Below, in pieces: positions 15,854 through 27,800 of a stretch of DNA of 64,000 nucleotides. Under the pieces are notes generated by a model that saw only the letters and a program-made list of their open reading frames with translations, was not told where the DNA came from and did no database searches. This DNA is from Trebouxia sp. TZW2008 (lineage: Eukaryota; Chlorophyta; Trebouxiophyceae; Trebouxiales; Trebouxiaceae), in the NCBI GenBank assembly GCA_002118135.1, contig BDIU01000301.1, positions 205,058 to 269,057 on the forward strand. Direction: 5' to 3'. Each line of letters opens with the position of its first letter. The stretch's first letter is position 1. A program made the translations under genes and the position numbers.

Positions 15854-16875
15854 AATAGCGTACTGACCTTCACCGCTCCTTACCATTAGCCGACTCATAG
15901 CTGCAGGGTGTTGACATCAGACAACTTGCGTGACAGGTCTGCCTTGCGCACAGCAATATATTAATATCATGCTGTGGCAGTTCAGTAGTGCATACAATGT
16001 GATATGAGTCATGAGCCATTCCATGCAGCATTGTATTAGCGCTGAGTTGCAGTATAAGCGTTGCATGCTACAGCAGGGCATCATCAGCAGGGTGCACCAT
16101 AGACAACAGATAGGCCTCTGAGCAAGGCATGGGGAGACGTTTGAGACTCAGAGGTCACTTGGGCATGGGAGTATCCGTGACACCACTCACACCTGTTTAT
16201 GAGCTGATGCATATGCCGCACAAAGTACAGAGTTTATAGTTGCTGCTGCTCCATCTGTGCATGGGGAGACGTTTAGTACGCTTAGATGCAACTGCCTGCT
16301 TGCGTCCTGCGACACCCCTCATGCATGAAGAAGTTTGCCGCCTCTTCGGTTACGAACATACAAAACTTGCGGGGCCCGGGAACGCATAGCTGCCAGTAGA
16401 GCGGCACCTGGAACAGTGTTTGCATGAATTGTTCAAATTAACCGGCAGGTTCTGACTTGTCAAGCACTTGCCGGGGGGCAATTTCGTCCTCGAACGAGCG
16501 CTGTGGCAGTGTATGCATGCAGAATAGTTTAGTCGAAACTTTGGCCAAGCACCCATCGCACGACAACTTGCGTACAATTTCGCACGATGTTGTAGGCATT
16601 GCAGTATTGTCGCGCTCGTACCGATAAGCTTCTTGGTCCTCCGTCGAGCCATACTTGCTGACGATCAGTCACACCGTATTCAAGCTTGACCAATAAGCTG
16701 CAATTTCAGACATCGACTACCGTGTATCAGGATTTGCGACTGGAGCGTAAAGGCTATATGCGTCGCAGCGGGACTTTTAGCGTGGTGAGCCCGTGCCCTA
16801 TCATGTATGTGTCAACTTGTACTATGCAGCCACCTTGCAGCTGCTTAAAGTCGCCTTACACGACGAGTGCAGTGC
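15854..16875. other. Intergenic region, SEC31 to GT64-like gene
   Basis: About 1 kb with no gene I can support. It must hold the SEC31 3' UTR and the promoter of the next gene. A direct repeat, 'catggggagacgttt', occurs near 16129 and 16260. A minus-strand open frame at 16350-16652 has no recognisable domain or splice partners. Confidence 0.5.
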
Positions 16876-17724
16876 ATGTTTTGCCTGCAGTTGTACCTAG
16901 CAGCTGCAGCATGGTTGCTTGCCGTCTCTGCCCAATCAGATGCACTGGCGACAGAATGTGAACATTTACGGCGTCCAAACTTCCCACACTGCAATCCAGT
17001 CAAATTCTACGGTCATCCAGAAGCAGGTCCTGTGACAGTCATTCTGCTGAACTTCAATCGACCAGATAACATTCGGCAGATTGTTGACAACATGGTGAGC
17101 TACAGCAATGTAGCAGAGATTCTTGTCGTCAGCAACAACCCAAACAGCACCTTCAGCTATTCCCATGACAAGGTGGTTGTACTGAACATGATGGCTTATG
17201 AGGACGAGCTGGGGGTTGCAGTGCGCTTCAAGGCTTGCTTGCTTGCCATGAATTGGCATATTCTGATAGCCGACGATGACCTAATGGTTACACAAGCAGG
17301 CTTGAACAATCTCCTGTTGGCGAGACATGAGCATCCCTGGTCTATTGTTGGATTCTGGGGAAGAGACTATGATCATAACAATCCAGACTATGCATACAAC
17401 GATACAGGAGGAGGACACCATGATATAGCCCTCACAAAGGCTTTGATGCTTGACACATGCGCATGCAGAGCGTTCTGGGAGGCAAGTCACCTCATGTCAG
17501 ACATAGCTCATGAGGCAGCTGTGACTTGGAATGGCGAAGACATCTTCATGTCACTTGTATCAAAGAAGGTGCTGGGCAGTAACCCATTCATTACCCCTCA
17601 CCAACAAGGGATTGATGTTGTACCACTGACAGAGGGCGAAGTTGGTATCAGCTCAGCGCATGATCATCTGCCACATCGGATCAAGTTTCTGCAAACTGCA
17701 ATACGCCGTTTGGAATGCTTTTGA
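16876..17724 (+). CDS. Intronless GT64-like (exostosin-type) glycosyltransferase, secretory
   Basis: A single open frame of 282 aa from the first in-frame ATG. The N-terminus, MFCLQLYLAAAAWLLAVSAQ, is a signal peptide or signal anchor with a likely cleavage after SA. The body has a GT-A nucleotide-sugar fold pattern: VTVILLNFNRPDNIRQIV at about residues 53-70, EILVVSNNPNSTF, and the metal-binding triad in LIADDDLMV near residues 131-139. WNGEDIFMSLVS near 218 resembles the late catalytic segment (ED) of GT64/EXTL enzymes. It therefore probably works in the ER/Golgi lumen on cell-wall or glycoprotein glycans; donor and acceptor cannot be told. It is odd in lacking introns among genes that average an exon every few hundred bases, which suggests retroposition or horizontal origin. 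A GT2-like family is the alternative. Confidence 0.75.
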   Translation: MFCLQLYLAAAAWLLAVSAQSDALATECEHLRRPNFPHCNPVKFYGHPEAGPVTVILLNFNRPDNIRQIVDNMVSYSNVAEILVVSNNPNSTFSYSHDKVVVLNMMAYEDELGVAVRFKACLLAMNWHILIADDDLMVTQAGLNNLLLARHEHPWSIVGFWGRDYDHNNPDYAYNDTGGGHHDIALTKALMLDTCACRAFWEASHLMSDIAHEAAVTWNGEDIFMSLVSKKVLGSNPFITPHQQGIDVVPLTEGEVGISSAHDHLPHRIKFLQTAIRRLECF

Positions 17725-18731
17725 AGCACTGAATGATGTTGCCCTTGTTTCTACACAGCTGGCTCTTTGGTGCCTGCCTGCACATCTTGACTTTGCTTTT
17801 GTTCTAGACTTGTATAACGGCTTTATAGGCTTTGCACATGTCATTTGCGCAATGCAAAGGCTGCCTGCAACCAGGCTGCATTTGCATTGAGCGTCACAAT
17901 GGCATCTGCTTTTGAAGTTTGGTTTGTTGTGAATAATATGACAATGGTAGCTGTGTTTGCCCAGATTTGACTTATCACTGCTGTGAAGCCTAGAACGCTG
18001 TGTTGCTGTTTATGAATGATGGAGGATACATTGTGATTCCTTGTACATTCATGAATGGCAAACAGCTGAAAATAATTCCTGCTATATGAACAACAGATCA
18101 TCGGATGTTATCATATGAACGTCAAAATTGTAGTTGCAGGCACCACTGTTGATTAGGAGAACCGGTAGGTGTGATTTGCTGTAAGCAAGCAATCCTAGCA
18201 GAAAATGACAGTTGAATGTGTTTCTTTAGCTTGCTTGAACTCTTCGTGTAAGGGTACAATATTGTACTGACTAGTTACAACTTGTACATGCTGCAACCCT
18301 CTCATGGCACTGCAAGAGCTTCCAACTGGCAATTTTCGTAAAGAGCCACAGTGCTAAGGTCAAGCATGCATATGGTGCACGATCAACAAGCCTGACACAA
18401 GATCTCTAGAGTCATGCTTTGCTACTTTTGAAGCAACACAAGGTATGCAAACTTTCGTTACAACTGCACATTGTACATCTCTCTCAAAAGAATTGCCGCT
18501 CATGCATAAAAATGGAGCATTTCTCATGGGGCACGGCCAGGTCTAAAATGAGGCGCAGTAGAGGAACTGGTAAGTGACGCAGGTTGCATCTGGCCCCCAG
18601 CCTGCATCAGAAGACATGTGTAAGGTCAACCAGAGTCACAGCATTGCTCAATACCGGCTTGAACAAAAAGAGCAAGAATTGGAGCAGCGTAGAGCAAACA
18701 ATGCACCCCATCCTTGTGACGGTATCATATG
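17725..18731. other. Intergenic region, no gene seen
   Basis: About 1 kb between the GT64-like stop and a minisatellite. It is A/T-richer than the coding stretches. I found no conserved open frame or RNA gene. The 3' UTR of the upstream gene should lie at the left end. Confidence 0.5.
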
Positions 18732-18979
18732 ACAATGACATAAGCTCTGAGCGTTTGCGGCAACAATGACATACGCAATAGGCGCTTGTGGCAACAATGA
18801 CACGGTCACTGGGTGCTTGCAGCAACGATGACATGAGCACTGGGTGCTTGCAACAACGGCGACATGAGCACTGGGCGTTTGCAACAACAGTGACATGAGC
18901 ACCGTGCGTTTGCAGCAACTATAACATATGCACTTGGCGTTTGCATCAACGACGACATGAGCACTGGGCGCTTGCAGCA
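18732..18979. repeat. 31-bp minisatellite, eight units
   Basis: Eight imperfect units of 31 bases; a typical one starts acgatgacatgagcactggg and ends gtgcttgcagca. Units differ by a few substitutions and the spacing is constant. Both strands show cysteine-rich open frames across it, which are only translations of the repeat. It lies just beyond the 3' end of the zinc-finger gene. Confidence 0.93.
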
Positions 18980-19001
18980 GCAAGACTTGACTCAGCTACA
19001 A

Positions 19002-21214
19002 TCACCTGCTATGGGTTCCCAACAAGACTGTCTGTGTCATTAAGGCTTTTCTGCTTTGCTGACCCTGCTTTGCTGCAGCCTTGAGTGCTTCACCCTTGTC
19101 GAACCATGTGTAGCGGTCAGTCACCCTAAGGCTCAACACCCTGCAAATTGGTACACAAAAGATCGTACGTGAGCCAGCGGGTGACAAAGTAAGCCTGCTG
19201 TATGGCCTTTCAGGAACAAGGTGAGGTTACCTGTTACCTACCTTGGGTTCACACGGGCACGGGTGTCAAATCAGTCATATGAATCAAATCACATGAGTGC
19301 ACGCCGTTGACAGTGTCCAAACAAAGGCAACAAAGCATGCATATGCCAGGAAGCGTACGAGTTGCAGCATGATTTTGATATTGATAGCAGCGAGCCCAGA
19401 TAAGCAGTTGCAATGATGTGGCTCTGATTCTGACGTGATTTGCAACAGCCTCGTTTTGAGGGTAAATGATAGACAGCACAAGCAGTGAGAAAGCTTGGTT
19501 CTGTCACAAATGCCAGGCGCAGCAGGGTTGCACCTGAGTGAGAGGCTGTTGCGCAGCAGTTTCTGAAGCTGCAACTCCACTGGTTTCAGCATGCGTGAAC
19601 CTTCAGCAGGAAGCCTGTAAAAAGCTGGAGGTGGAATGGGAATAACGCCTGTTGGGGCAGAGACATCCCAGAACTCGTTTGCAGCACACTTGAAGGCCAA
19701 CACTCTCAGGCGGGCCATGCTCTGACACGTCTTCAACAGCAGGCTGACAGCAACAGACTCCTCCAAACGCCTCAGAGGATTTGGCTGCGCATCAGTTTGA
19801 CTTGATAACTTGCCTGCATGTTGCCCCCGTAGAGTTAGCCCCGTAGGACGGGAACTTTTGGAATGTAGCGGTCAAGGAAACCAAGAAACATGCAGACATT
19901 GCTCGTCAAGGTGATGATAACACCGTAGCCAGCATATATGCTAAGTCTCTGGGCAGGCAGATAAGAGGCAATGTCATTTGCTACAAACATGCAATAATGT
20001 TATGAAGGCAGGGCAGGAGTAGAGCCATATGAAAGCGTAACACGGACACCATGCATCTGCAATGGAACTGATGCACACCTGGTTGCGAGTGTACAGTGAG
20101 GCTCAGCACATGTTCGTTTCCTGCCAGTAGCTCAGAGACACAGACCAACTCAGGTGCAGTCAATGTGAGCTGTATGTTGTCTGGGCAAATCTGCATCTGC
20201 TCTCCAAATTTCTGAGCTGCAGACATCCACGCTGCAGCAAAGGCGCCTCCTTGGTAGTGGACTGCTATGCGCTGTGTGTTCAAAGAGTTGCCATCCAAAT
20301 TCAACAGGGCCTGCAAGGTGTCATTCCAATATCAAGCAATAGAATTGCACTCTGGGGCAGGGAGCCACATGTGACTCATTGGACTTCCTGGCTTGGAAGC
20401 ACAGATGTATGTGTCAGCTTCAACAACATCAATACCTCAGCTATATCAACATCAGCTTGAACACCTGACTGCTCACAAGCAGCAGTTTGTCTGACAACTT
20501 CTGAGAGCAGACAGAGCATAGCAGAGGCAAAACAGCTTCTGCTGTAGCTTGCAAAAGCCAACAGGCATTGAGCACAGCTTCAGCAAGCTGCGTTTGCACG
20601 TTAGCTGGCACCACTGCATGCACTGATGCAAGAGGAAGCCGCGTACCTTCAACACTTCAGTTTTGGCCGTCTGAAGCCTGGGCACGTCAGTAGGATGGTC
20701 TGCCACAAACTGCTGCCATGTCTCATCAGGCTGCTGCTGACTTTGCACTGCAACATGCATAGGCTGATGCTTTGATCAGAGGCAAGCATACTTTGGACCA
20801 CAGAGCTTGTTGCACTGTACCTGGCTCAGCTTCAAACAGGGACAGAACAGTGTTGCCAAGCTGCCCTGTATGCATCATGCTGACGAGCTGACGCTTGTGT
20901 TTGACGCCCTTGATGTGCACGTCCCAATCCTTTTCACGAGCAGCGGTGGTGCAACTGCACGCCTCACAGAACCACTGTTTAGGTGCTTTTTTGTTCGGTC
21001 TGCTGTACTTGTCCAGCACGGCCTTGCGTGACTGCTCGTCCTCCGGATTTGCTGGTATGTTTGCATCATTTCTACGGCGCTTCCAGGCTTTGCTGCGCGA
21101 CCTTGCTTCAGCAGCAGGATTTGGTCCAGGGACTGCAGCGTCTCCCAGCAGTCTGGCCACAAAAGCCAAGTCCTGTGGAGCACCAGCCATGTTCGCAGGC
21201 TGTCCATTGCTCAT
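19002..21214 (-). CDS. U1-type (C2H2) zinc-finger protein of unknown function
   Basis: Seven minus-strand exons join in phase to about 454 aa: 20821-21214, 20647-20747, 20465-20587, 20079-20310, 19856-19980, 19534-19784 and 19002-19140. The start is the first ATG in frame (MSNGQPANMAGAPQ). A basic stretch (SRSKAWKRRRNDAN) is followed by WFCEACSC...DWDVHIKGVKHKRQ near residues 80-110. This is a C-x2-C...H-x5-H finger of the U1/matrin class, which usually binds RNA or double-stranded RNA. The rest is helical and leucine-rich, with no family I recognise; the last exon ends VTDRYTWFDKG...LGTHSR. The donor after 19856 (AAA|gttccc) is weak, so the exon 5-6 joint is the least certain. It is divergent from GWD. 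A nuclear RNA-binding role is a guess from the finger alone. Confidence 0.65.
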
Positions 21215-21830
21215 GAGCACCGCCGTTGTGCTGTTGGATGCGCGCACATAGCCTGTGAAATGACAACTGTGTTCTGTAAATCAAAAACTTTGGTGAGTCT
21301 CAAGGCCCACGTGGGCGACACCTTCGCCAAAGCGGCCAAGATTTTGAGTTCCTTCGCAACTTGATAGGTTGTTTTGCTTGCCCCTGTTCTTTGCGTCTGA
21401 TCGCAACAGCAAGACCGACTGGACGACAGGCCTCTTACCAGCTGGCCCTGATTGGTTGCAAGCGTCAGCCATGCTCGGCTGCGGGCGCCTCGTTGGGACA
21501 ACGCCCTTTGGAGTCAGACCACAGCTAGTCAACCGAGCCAGCCCGTGCTGTCCGTGGTTGCCCACAGCACACAGATCGATGTGCCTAGGCATCAAGCAGC
21601 TCACAAGGTGAGCCTGGCCGCCTCACCGTGCAGCGCTGCCACCAGCTCTTCTGATCAGCAAGATCACCTTTCGCTGGCTTGCCCTGACGCAGGCCTTCTC
21701 CTTGTTTGGACAGGCTCTCTAGACCGGCACGCAGCCGCAAATGGGCCCGAGGTGAGCCCAAGTTGTGCAAGGGTACACATGCCTTATACGGTCAAGCAGG
21801 CAGGCTTACTGATGCTTCGCTGCAGGTCTT
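21215..21830. promoter_or_regulatory. Divergent region between the zinc-finger gene and GWD; GWD first exon probably here
   Basis: Must hold both promoters. Open frames with basic, Ser/Ala-rich sequence run through 21450-21770 on the plus strand and end in good donors (cacaag|gtgagc at 21608, gaggtgagc near 21750). They would suit a plastid transit peptide. However, I could not find an ATG-led exon whose phase fits the next GWD exon, so the true first exon is unresolved. Confidence 0.4.
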
Positions 21831-24800
21831 GCAAGAGTGTCTGTTGCTGCTGCTGCTGTGCAGAATGCAAGCAAATCATCATCCAGTGGTAAAGAAGGCG
21901 GCAAAGAAATCCTATCTTCTGTAAGGTGGGTAGCTGTTCTGACGGTATCTTGCCTGAGCCGCATGGCGGCTTTGACTGCTTGTCGAACACACCAGGGAAA
22001 GAGCGAAGCGAGCTTGAATGCTTCATGCCATGTGCAGATTTGATGCTGGCCTCAATGTCTCTGTCAGCAAGGTTCCTGGGATGTACGAGGTCAGCTCCAG
22101 AATTGACAACTCCTGCGTGACATGAGTGCCTGTTGTAAGCAGGGCTCAGAGCTGCATGCCGTATAACCATGCTTTGCTCAGCAAAGCTGCATGCGTTTAC
22201 CATGTTTTGTTCAGGAACGCACTGTACCTCAACTCAGGCTACTTGTTCTCACAGAAGCTCACATGGCGATCGCATCAGCATAGCGTTTGTGCTCATCGCT
22301 TCCTGCCGTACTCACACTTGACTGCAAAGCAACAGGCTCAGCACAAGTGCTTGTGTTTAGGTCAGCAAAGTTGTTTGCATCTTGTATCATGCGTGAACCA
22401 CTATCAGGAACATCTTGAATCACCAAGAACATGACGACAGGTGCACATCCAAGCAGAGAAACCCAAGGACATGGTTATGCACTGGGCTGTCAATGACTGG
22501 AACCTCTCACCTGAGTCCTGCAGACCTGAGGGCACTCAGCAGATAGACGATAAAGCTGTCCAGACCCCCTTCAAAGATGGCAAATCAATACACCTAAGTT
22601 TCCCTGAAGCAGACGCCCCCAGCAGGTATCGTAGAGCAGCATGCTGCATTGAAAAGCGCCTTGTCAGCATCAAACACCAATCATGGAGCAAGGAAGTCAT
22701 GCTGTCATGAGGGGCAACTTTGCAAGGAAACAATGTTTGGCTGATGAGCCTGCACCTGCTCTGCCACAACATCAGCTCCTACACGTTGCTCCTGCCCTTG
22801 TGTTCTATTCATGGAGCATCGCATTGGCGTCTTGACGCTACAGCATGCTCTGCACAACAGCTTTGCTTCAAAGCCAGCCCTATCATGTGCTGCTTTCCTT
22901 TGAACAATGCCATCATTTTGACACAATGTTGCTACAACATGCCAAAGCAGTCACGTTGCTTGCTTGTATCTCCAAACTGCTTGGCGTAGTGCAGAGGAAT
23001 ACTGCACCAACTGTGTGTGGTCCTGACGCATTTTCACTGATCTAGTACAGTTCACTGGACTTGACTGGTGCTTCAACACAGGGTGGTCTGGGTACTAAGG
23101 AGCTGCAGCCAGAGAACTGGATTTATGTCATAGCGGCAGCACAAAGTTTGCTATTTGGATGAAGCAGCTCATTTATCTCAAACGTTGCTCCCTCACGCAG
23201 GGTGGTTTGGGTACTGAAGGAACTGCAGCCAGAGAACTGGATCCACAACGGCGGCACAGACTTTGCTGTACAGCTGAAGCCACCTAGTGCTTCAGATGTG
23301 TTGGGCAAGGTGTTGACTGCTGAGGGCACCTACACCCACTGGTCCCTCTTTAACAGATTCATCTTGGCCAACGAGATCTTGGACGCTGCAGACTCTGCAG
23401 GTACGGTGTACTTAGCATGACAAGGTCAAGGTGTGGGTTGAGTCAAGCGTTTTACCAGTCAAGTTGTTGAACGGCAAACATGCACACAAGCCCTTCAGCT
23501 CAACAAGACTACACCAGCAAAAGCGTGCTGATGGGAGAATTTACACACTGTTCCTGCATTCAGTGTCAGACAGTATGCTGGCTTCCAAGCTTGTCTCACA
23601 GCTCAGTGATGGAGCTCTAGTTGCTATTGACGAGCATCATGTGCCCAGTGTGATTGGCATCATGTGCTGGGCAAGGGTTGTTGGTCGCTAGCAACTAAAG
23701 CTTTGCGCCGGGAAGGTACTCAGCAAGCTTGTTGCCTGAAGCTGTAGCAATTGTGTGTCTTGAGGCGTCTGTGCCTGGCAGCATTGGCAACTGTGTCAAG
23801 ACCTCTGCAAATACTCATCTTGTGGCTGCCAGAATGCAATCGTAAACTTGAGCAGCCGGTCCAACACTCTTGACATGCATCAGCCAGATTGGGTGAATGC
23901 TTTGACGTGCCATTGCTGACAAGTCACTCACCTTTCTCCACAGAACTAGATTGCCTAGAAATGCCATCCACCACATAGGTTTTCACTATCTTTGCTCAAG
24001 TATATTTGAGGTCACATGCCTGCCTGATTGCCTAGACAGTGCTGGCATGTACAAGGCATATTTGAACAAACCCACCCTTGTGCACCATTGTCTTCAGTCA
24101 CATCTGGCAGTATCTCTCATGTTGTTTGTTTGCATTGCAGGTGCAGAAGGCATGTCCTTCTTGTTTGTGTGGCTGAGGCTCAGCACCATGAAGCAGCTGG
24201 ACTGGTACAGAAACTCCAGCTATCAGTCCAAGGACATTGCCCATGTACAGAAGACCACCACACAGAGAATAGCTGATAAGGTGCGGTTTGAGGACATGGC
24301 TCCATGACAATAACGTGCTGCTGTCCTGCGTTAAAAATGCTGTTGACAGGACATGACTTCCTGACAAAATTGTGCTGCTGTTGGGCCTGAAAATTGCTGA
24401 CGACAGGACAAGGCAAGTGCCTGCTGCACACAGCATAGCGCCTGCCTTCACATGTGTACAACACACAGCATCTTGACAGAGCACAGACGGAAGTCCCAGG
24501 ATCAAGTGAGAATGCAGTTTGTTGCCACGCAGGCAGCCTTTGCGTCCTGTGCTGAGCTTGCTCTTCCTCCCTTTAATGTACAGTGCATGCAGTTGCTGGT
24601 TGACTGGTGCGCAAGTGGCGTCAGTCTGTGATGCATCCAAGAGCTGCCACAGTTTGCCTGACAAAGAACCTGCATAGAGGTCTTGATATATCCATGGCCA
24701 GGCAATAGAAGTCACATTGCCAAACACAATTGGGCACTCCCAATCAAGCCGCTGTGTGTATTGCAGGCTAGGTCCAGCAAAGACCCACAGTGCAGATTTT

Positions 24801-27800
24801 TTGCCCGGCTGGCAGTGGCGGGGCTACCCCGGGGAGGGGGGGACGGGGATGCCATCAGGCATGGCATCCTCAACATCATGCGAGAGAACGGCATCAAGGA
24901 GGGTCACCGGCCGGTATGTTCATTGACTCTATCGTGCACTTGCTGATCCTTGTCAATTTAGGATACAGACGCAATTCCCCAGAGTATATGATGGCATATC
25001 TAAGCTCGCATGCGATGCTGGGCATGGTTGAAGTACAACCAGAGTTACATGAGCATGTTTGACATGACTCACTGCATTGCAGAATTTGTCAAAACAGGTC
25101 TCCTACAATGCATGCTTGTTCTGGGAAGTGGCTGGTCTCAGGACATGTTCTGCTGGAAGGCGGCATGTCCATGGTGCTGAGACTGCTTCATAGTGTCAAA
25201 TTGAGCCTGCACTGCACATCAAAGTCTTCGGTTGTGCAGAGCCTGGGTCACACAGCCCTTCAGTTGCACAGTGCTAGTCTTTGCTTGCAAGGCATTGAGT
25301 GCCATTTCTTGGAAGCGTGGCATCCAAAGCTGCACACCAACACGACGCCTGAGGACATCACAGTGTGCGAGGTCTACATCCCCTTCCTGGATGTAGTGTG
25401 ATGTGAGCTTTCCCATGTGCGTCGCACTTTCAAAAGCTGATGTATACTTGCAGGGCATTGAGTGCCATTTCTTGGAAGCCTGGCATCAGAAGTTGCACAC
25501 CAACACAACGCCTGAGGACATCACAGTGTGCGAGGCTTACATTGCGTTTCTAGAGTCAGGTGATATTGGCACCTACTCCCGGTTGCTTTGGGAAAACGGC
25601 GGCATCAGCAGAGATGCCATGGCCAACAAATGGGACCGCAAAATCCCCGGTACATCCTTCTTCTCTCACTATGGGACCGCAAGATCTCAGGAGCATACAC
25701 CTGCTTTTCGTATAACTTGCACAAGGTACAGAGTTTCTATTGCAATACGACTGGCTTTGACACAACAGCGGCATCAGCAGAAATGCCATGGCCAACAAGT
25801 GGCAGCGCGAGATCCAGGTACATTTGTCTACCTGTTGCTGTGGTGAGAGCCATGGCCCATGTCATATGGTGCCACACACTCTGCAATTGTGCCTGCAAGC
25901 TGTGTGTTGACTACAAGGGCATTGGCTCATGTGTAACCTGAAGCACTGCCACAGCCCCTGACTATGGCTTGCGCAAAAAGCAGAACCCATGCTGCAAAGC
26001 ATGAGCCACCCTTATCCTAGTCAAATTGCAGCTTGCGTATTGTTTTTGTGTGTGCCAGCAAATGATGTGTTCAGATCAGTAGCCTGCTCAAGTTGACTTG
26101 AACATTCTCTTCCTTCCAACCTTGAGCAACAGCCCCTGCTCACGTTGACAGCAACAATCCTTTCTTCTACAACAAAGTTGGCAACGGTCGCATGTGCAGC
26201 AGGCATTGATTGCTATTCTTTTTGTTCTTCTTCACTGATGGTCTTCTTCACTGTTGGTCTTCTTCTTCTTGCTTTTTTTCTACTTGACATCAGTGTTGCA
26301 TGTGCAGCTGACCCTCTGCACCTGCCTCACCTGATTGGCCCCATGAAGCACTACCTGTGGATTCTGAAGACTACACACGGAGGGGCGGACATGGACACTT
26401 GCTTGGAGATGGCCAAGGGCAGCTTGGACGGTATAACCCAGTTCTGCCCTGCTCCGCCCTGCCCAGCCCTGGCCCTGTCCTGCCCATTGCCTGCTCTGTC
26501 TTGTACAGACCTGCCCTGGCGATGCCCTGTCAATGCCCTGTCCCTTCTCTGCTCTGCCCTGCCCTGGTGCCCTGCCCTGGTGACTTGCAGTGAATGGCAT
26601 GCTGAGGATCAGGACCAAGCGGTGGGTGCCCAGCCGCATGCAGATAGTTATCAGTGTTGCTGACAAGTATTGCGCCCACAGGTGATTTGCAGTGGCAGCT
26701 GTATGACCTGCTGAGGAACCGAAATGAGTGGTGGGTGCCCGGCAAGCTGGTGGAGCTCAGGCAGCGCCTTGAGCACTACTGGAGGGTGAGATTGCATCCT
26801 ACTTTTGCCAGCTCTGTTGCAGTCTGTGCCTGCCTGTCTGCAACAAGCAACAATCACAGACCATGTGGGTATACATGACATATGCAAGATCTCTTTGTTT
26901 CAAAATCAAGAATGAATCATGAGGAAATGGAAGGTTTGGCAAGCATGTCACGTTAGCCCATCAGCTGCTTTCTGCGCGACGCGCAAAGATTGAACATTCT
27001 GTAAATATGTGCCCATTCTCAGGCGCACCTAGATGCACATGAGCAACTTCAACTATACATGGTTCAGGTCAGCACAGGACGAACTTGCTTTGAAACAGTT
27101 GACTGCTCCAGCACAACCCTAGCTGGACCTGCATATGCTACACAGGCATGCATAACTTTTGAAGGAAGTATGATGTGCAGGCGGAAACGGCTTCAACAGA
27201 CGTCTTGCTGCTAGACATAGCCCTGCACAACTACATCTGGCTGTGTATACATGCAGACAAGGGCAATTTTTCTTGGTTTTTTTGCACACTGCAGTCATAC
27301 CAAGTTTGATCTGCAGGCAGAAGGAGCTTCCAGAGATGCACTGCTGCTAGACAAAGCCCTTGACAACTACTTCTGGTTGTGCATTCAGCGCGCAGATAAA
27401 AACAGCCCAACAGGGAACGATGCACATTTGTCATACTAACATCATCAAAGTTGATCCACAGGCAGAAGGAGCTTCCAGAGATGTGCTGCTGCTGAACATA
27501 GCCCTTGCCAACTACAGTAAACTCTCTTTGTAAGGACAATCGATGTAGGGACAATCTCGATGTAAGGACAACGCCTTTGGTGACCGAACACTGTATACTG
27601 ACTGCAATGGTCCCTCTGAGTAAGGACAATTCCATGTAATGACAAGTTTCTTGGTAATCAAAGCAGTCGTTTCAAAGAGAACTTACTGTACTTCCGTTCA
27701 TGCATTCACTGCACAGACAAGCACAGCCTGTCAGGGAAAACTGCACATGCATGATTGTATGTGTGGTGTGCAGGCAGAAGGGGCCTCCAGAGATGTGCTG

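Noticed and set aside
16350..16652. Minus-strand open frame of 100 codons upstream of the GT64-like gene
   Set aside because: Basic and cysteine-rich with no domain, no splice support and no similarity to anything I recognise.
18732..18979. Regular 31-base repeats resembling a CRISPR array
   Set aside because: Units are contiguous with no unique spacers, diverge internally, and lie in a eukaryotic intergenic region. It is a minisatellite.
21784..22203. Minus-strand open frame over the start of GWD
   Set aside because: It has no partner exons and lies opposite a plausible transit-peptide exon. I could not exclude it fully, but nothing supports it.
26280..26666. Minus-strand open frame rich in Gly, Arg and Gln
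   Set aside because: It comes from the CCCTG-rich tract of a GWD intron and has no conserved features.
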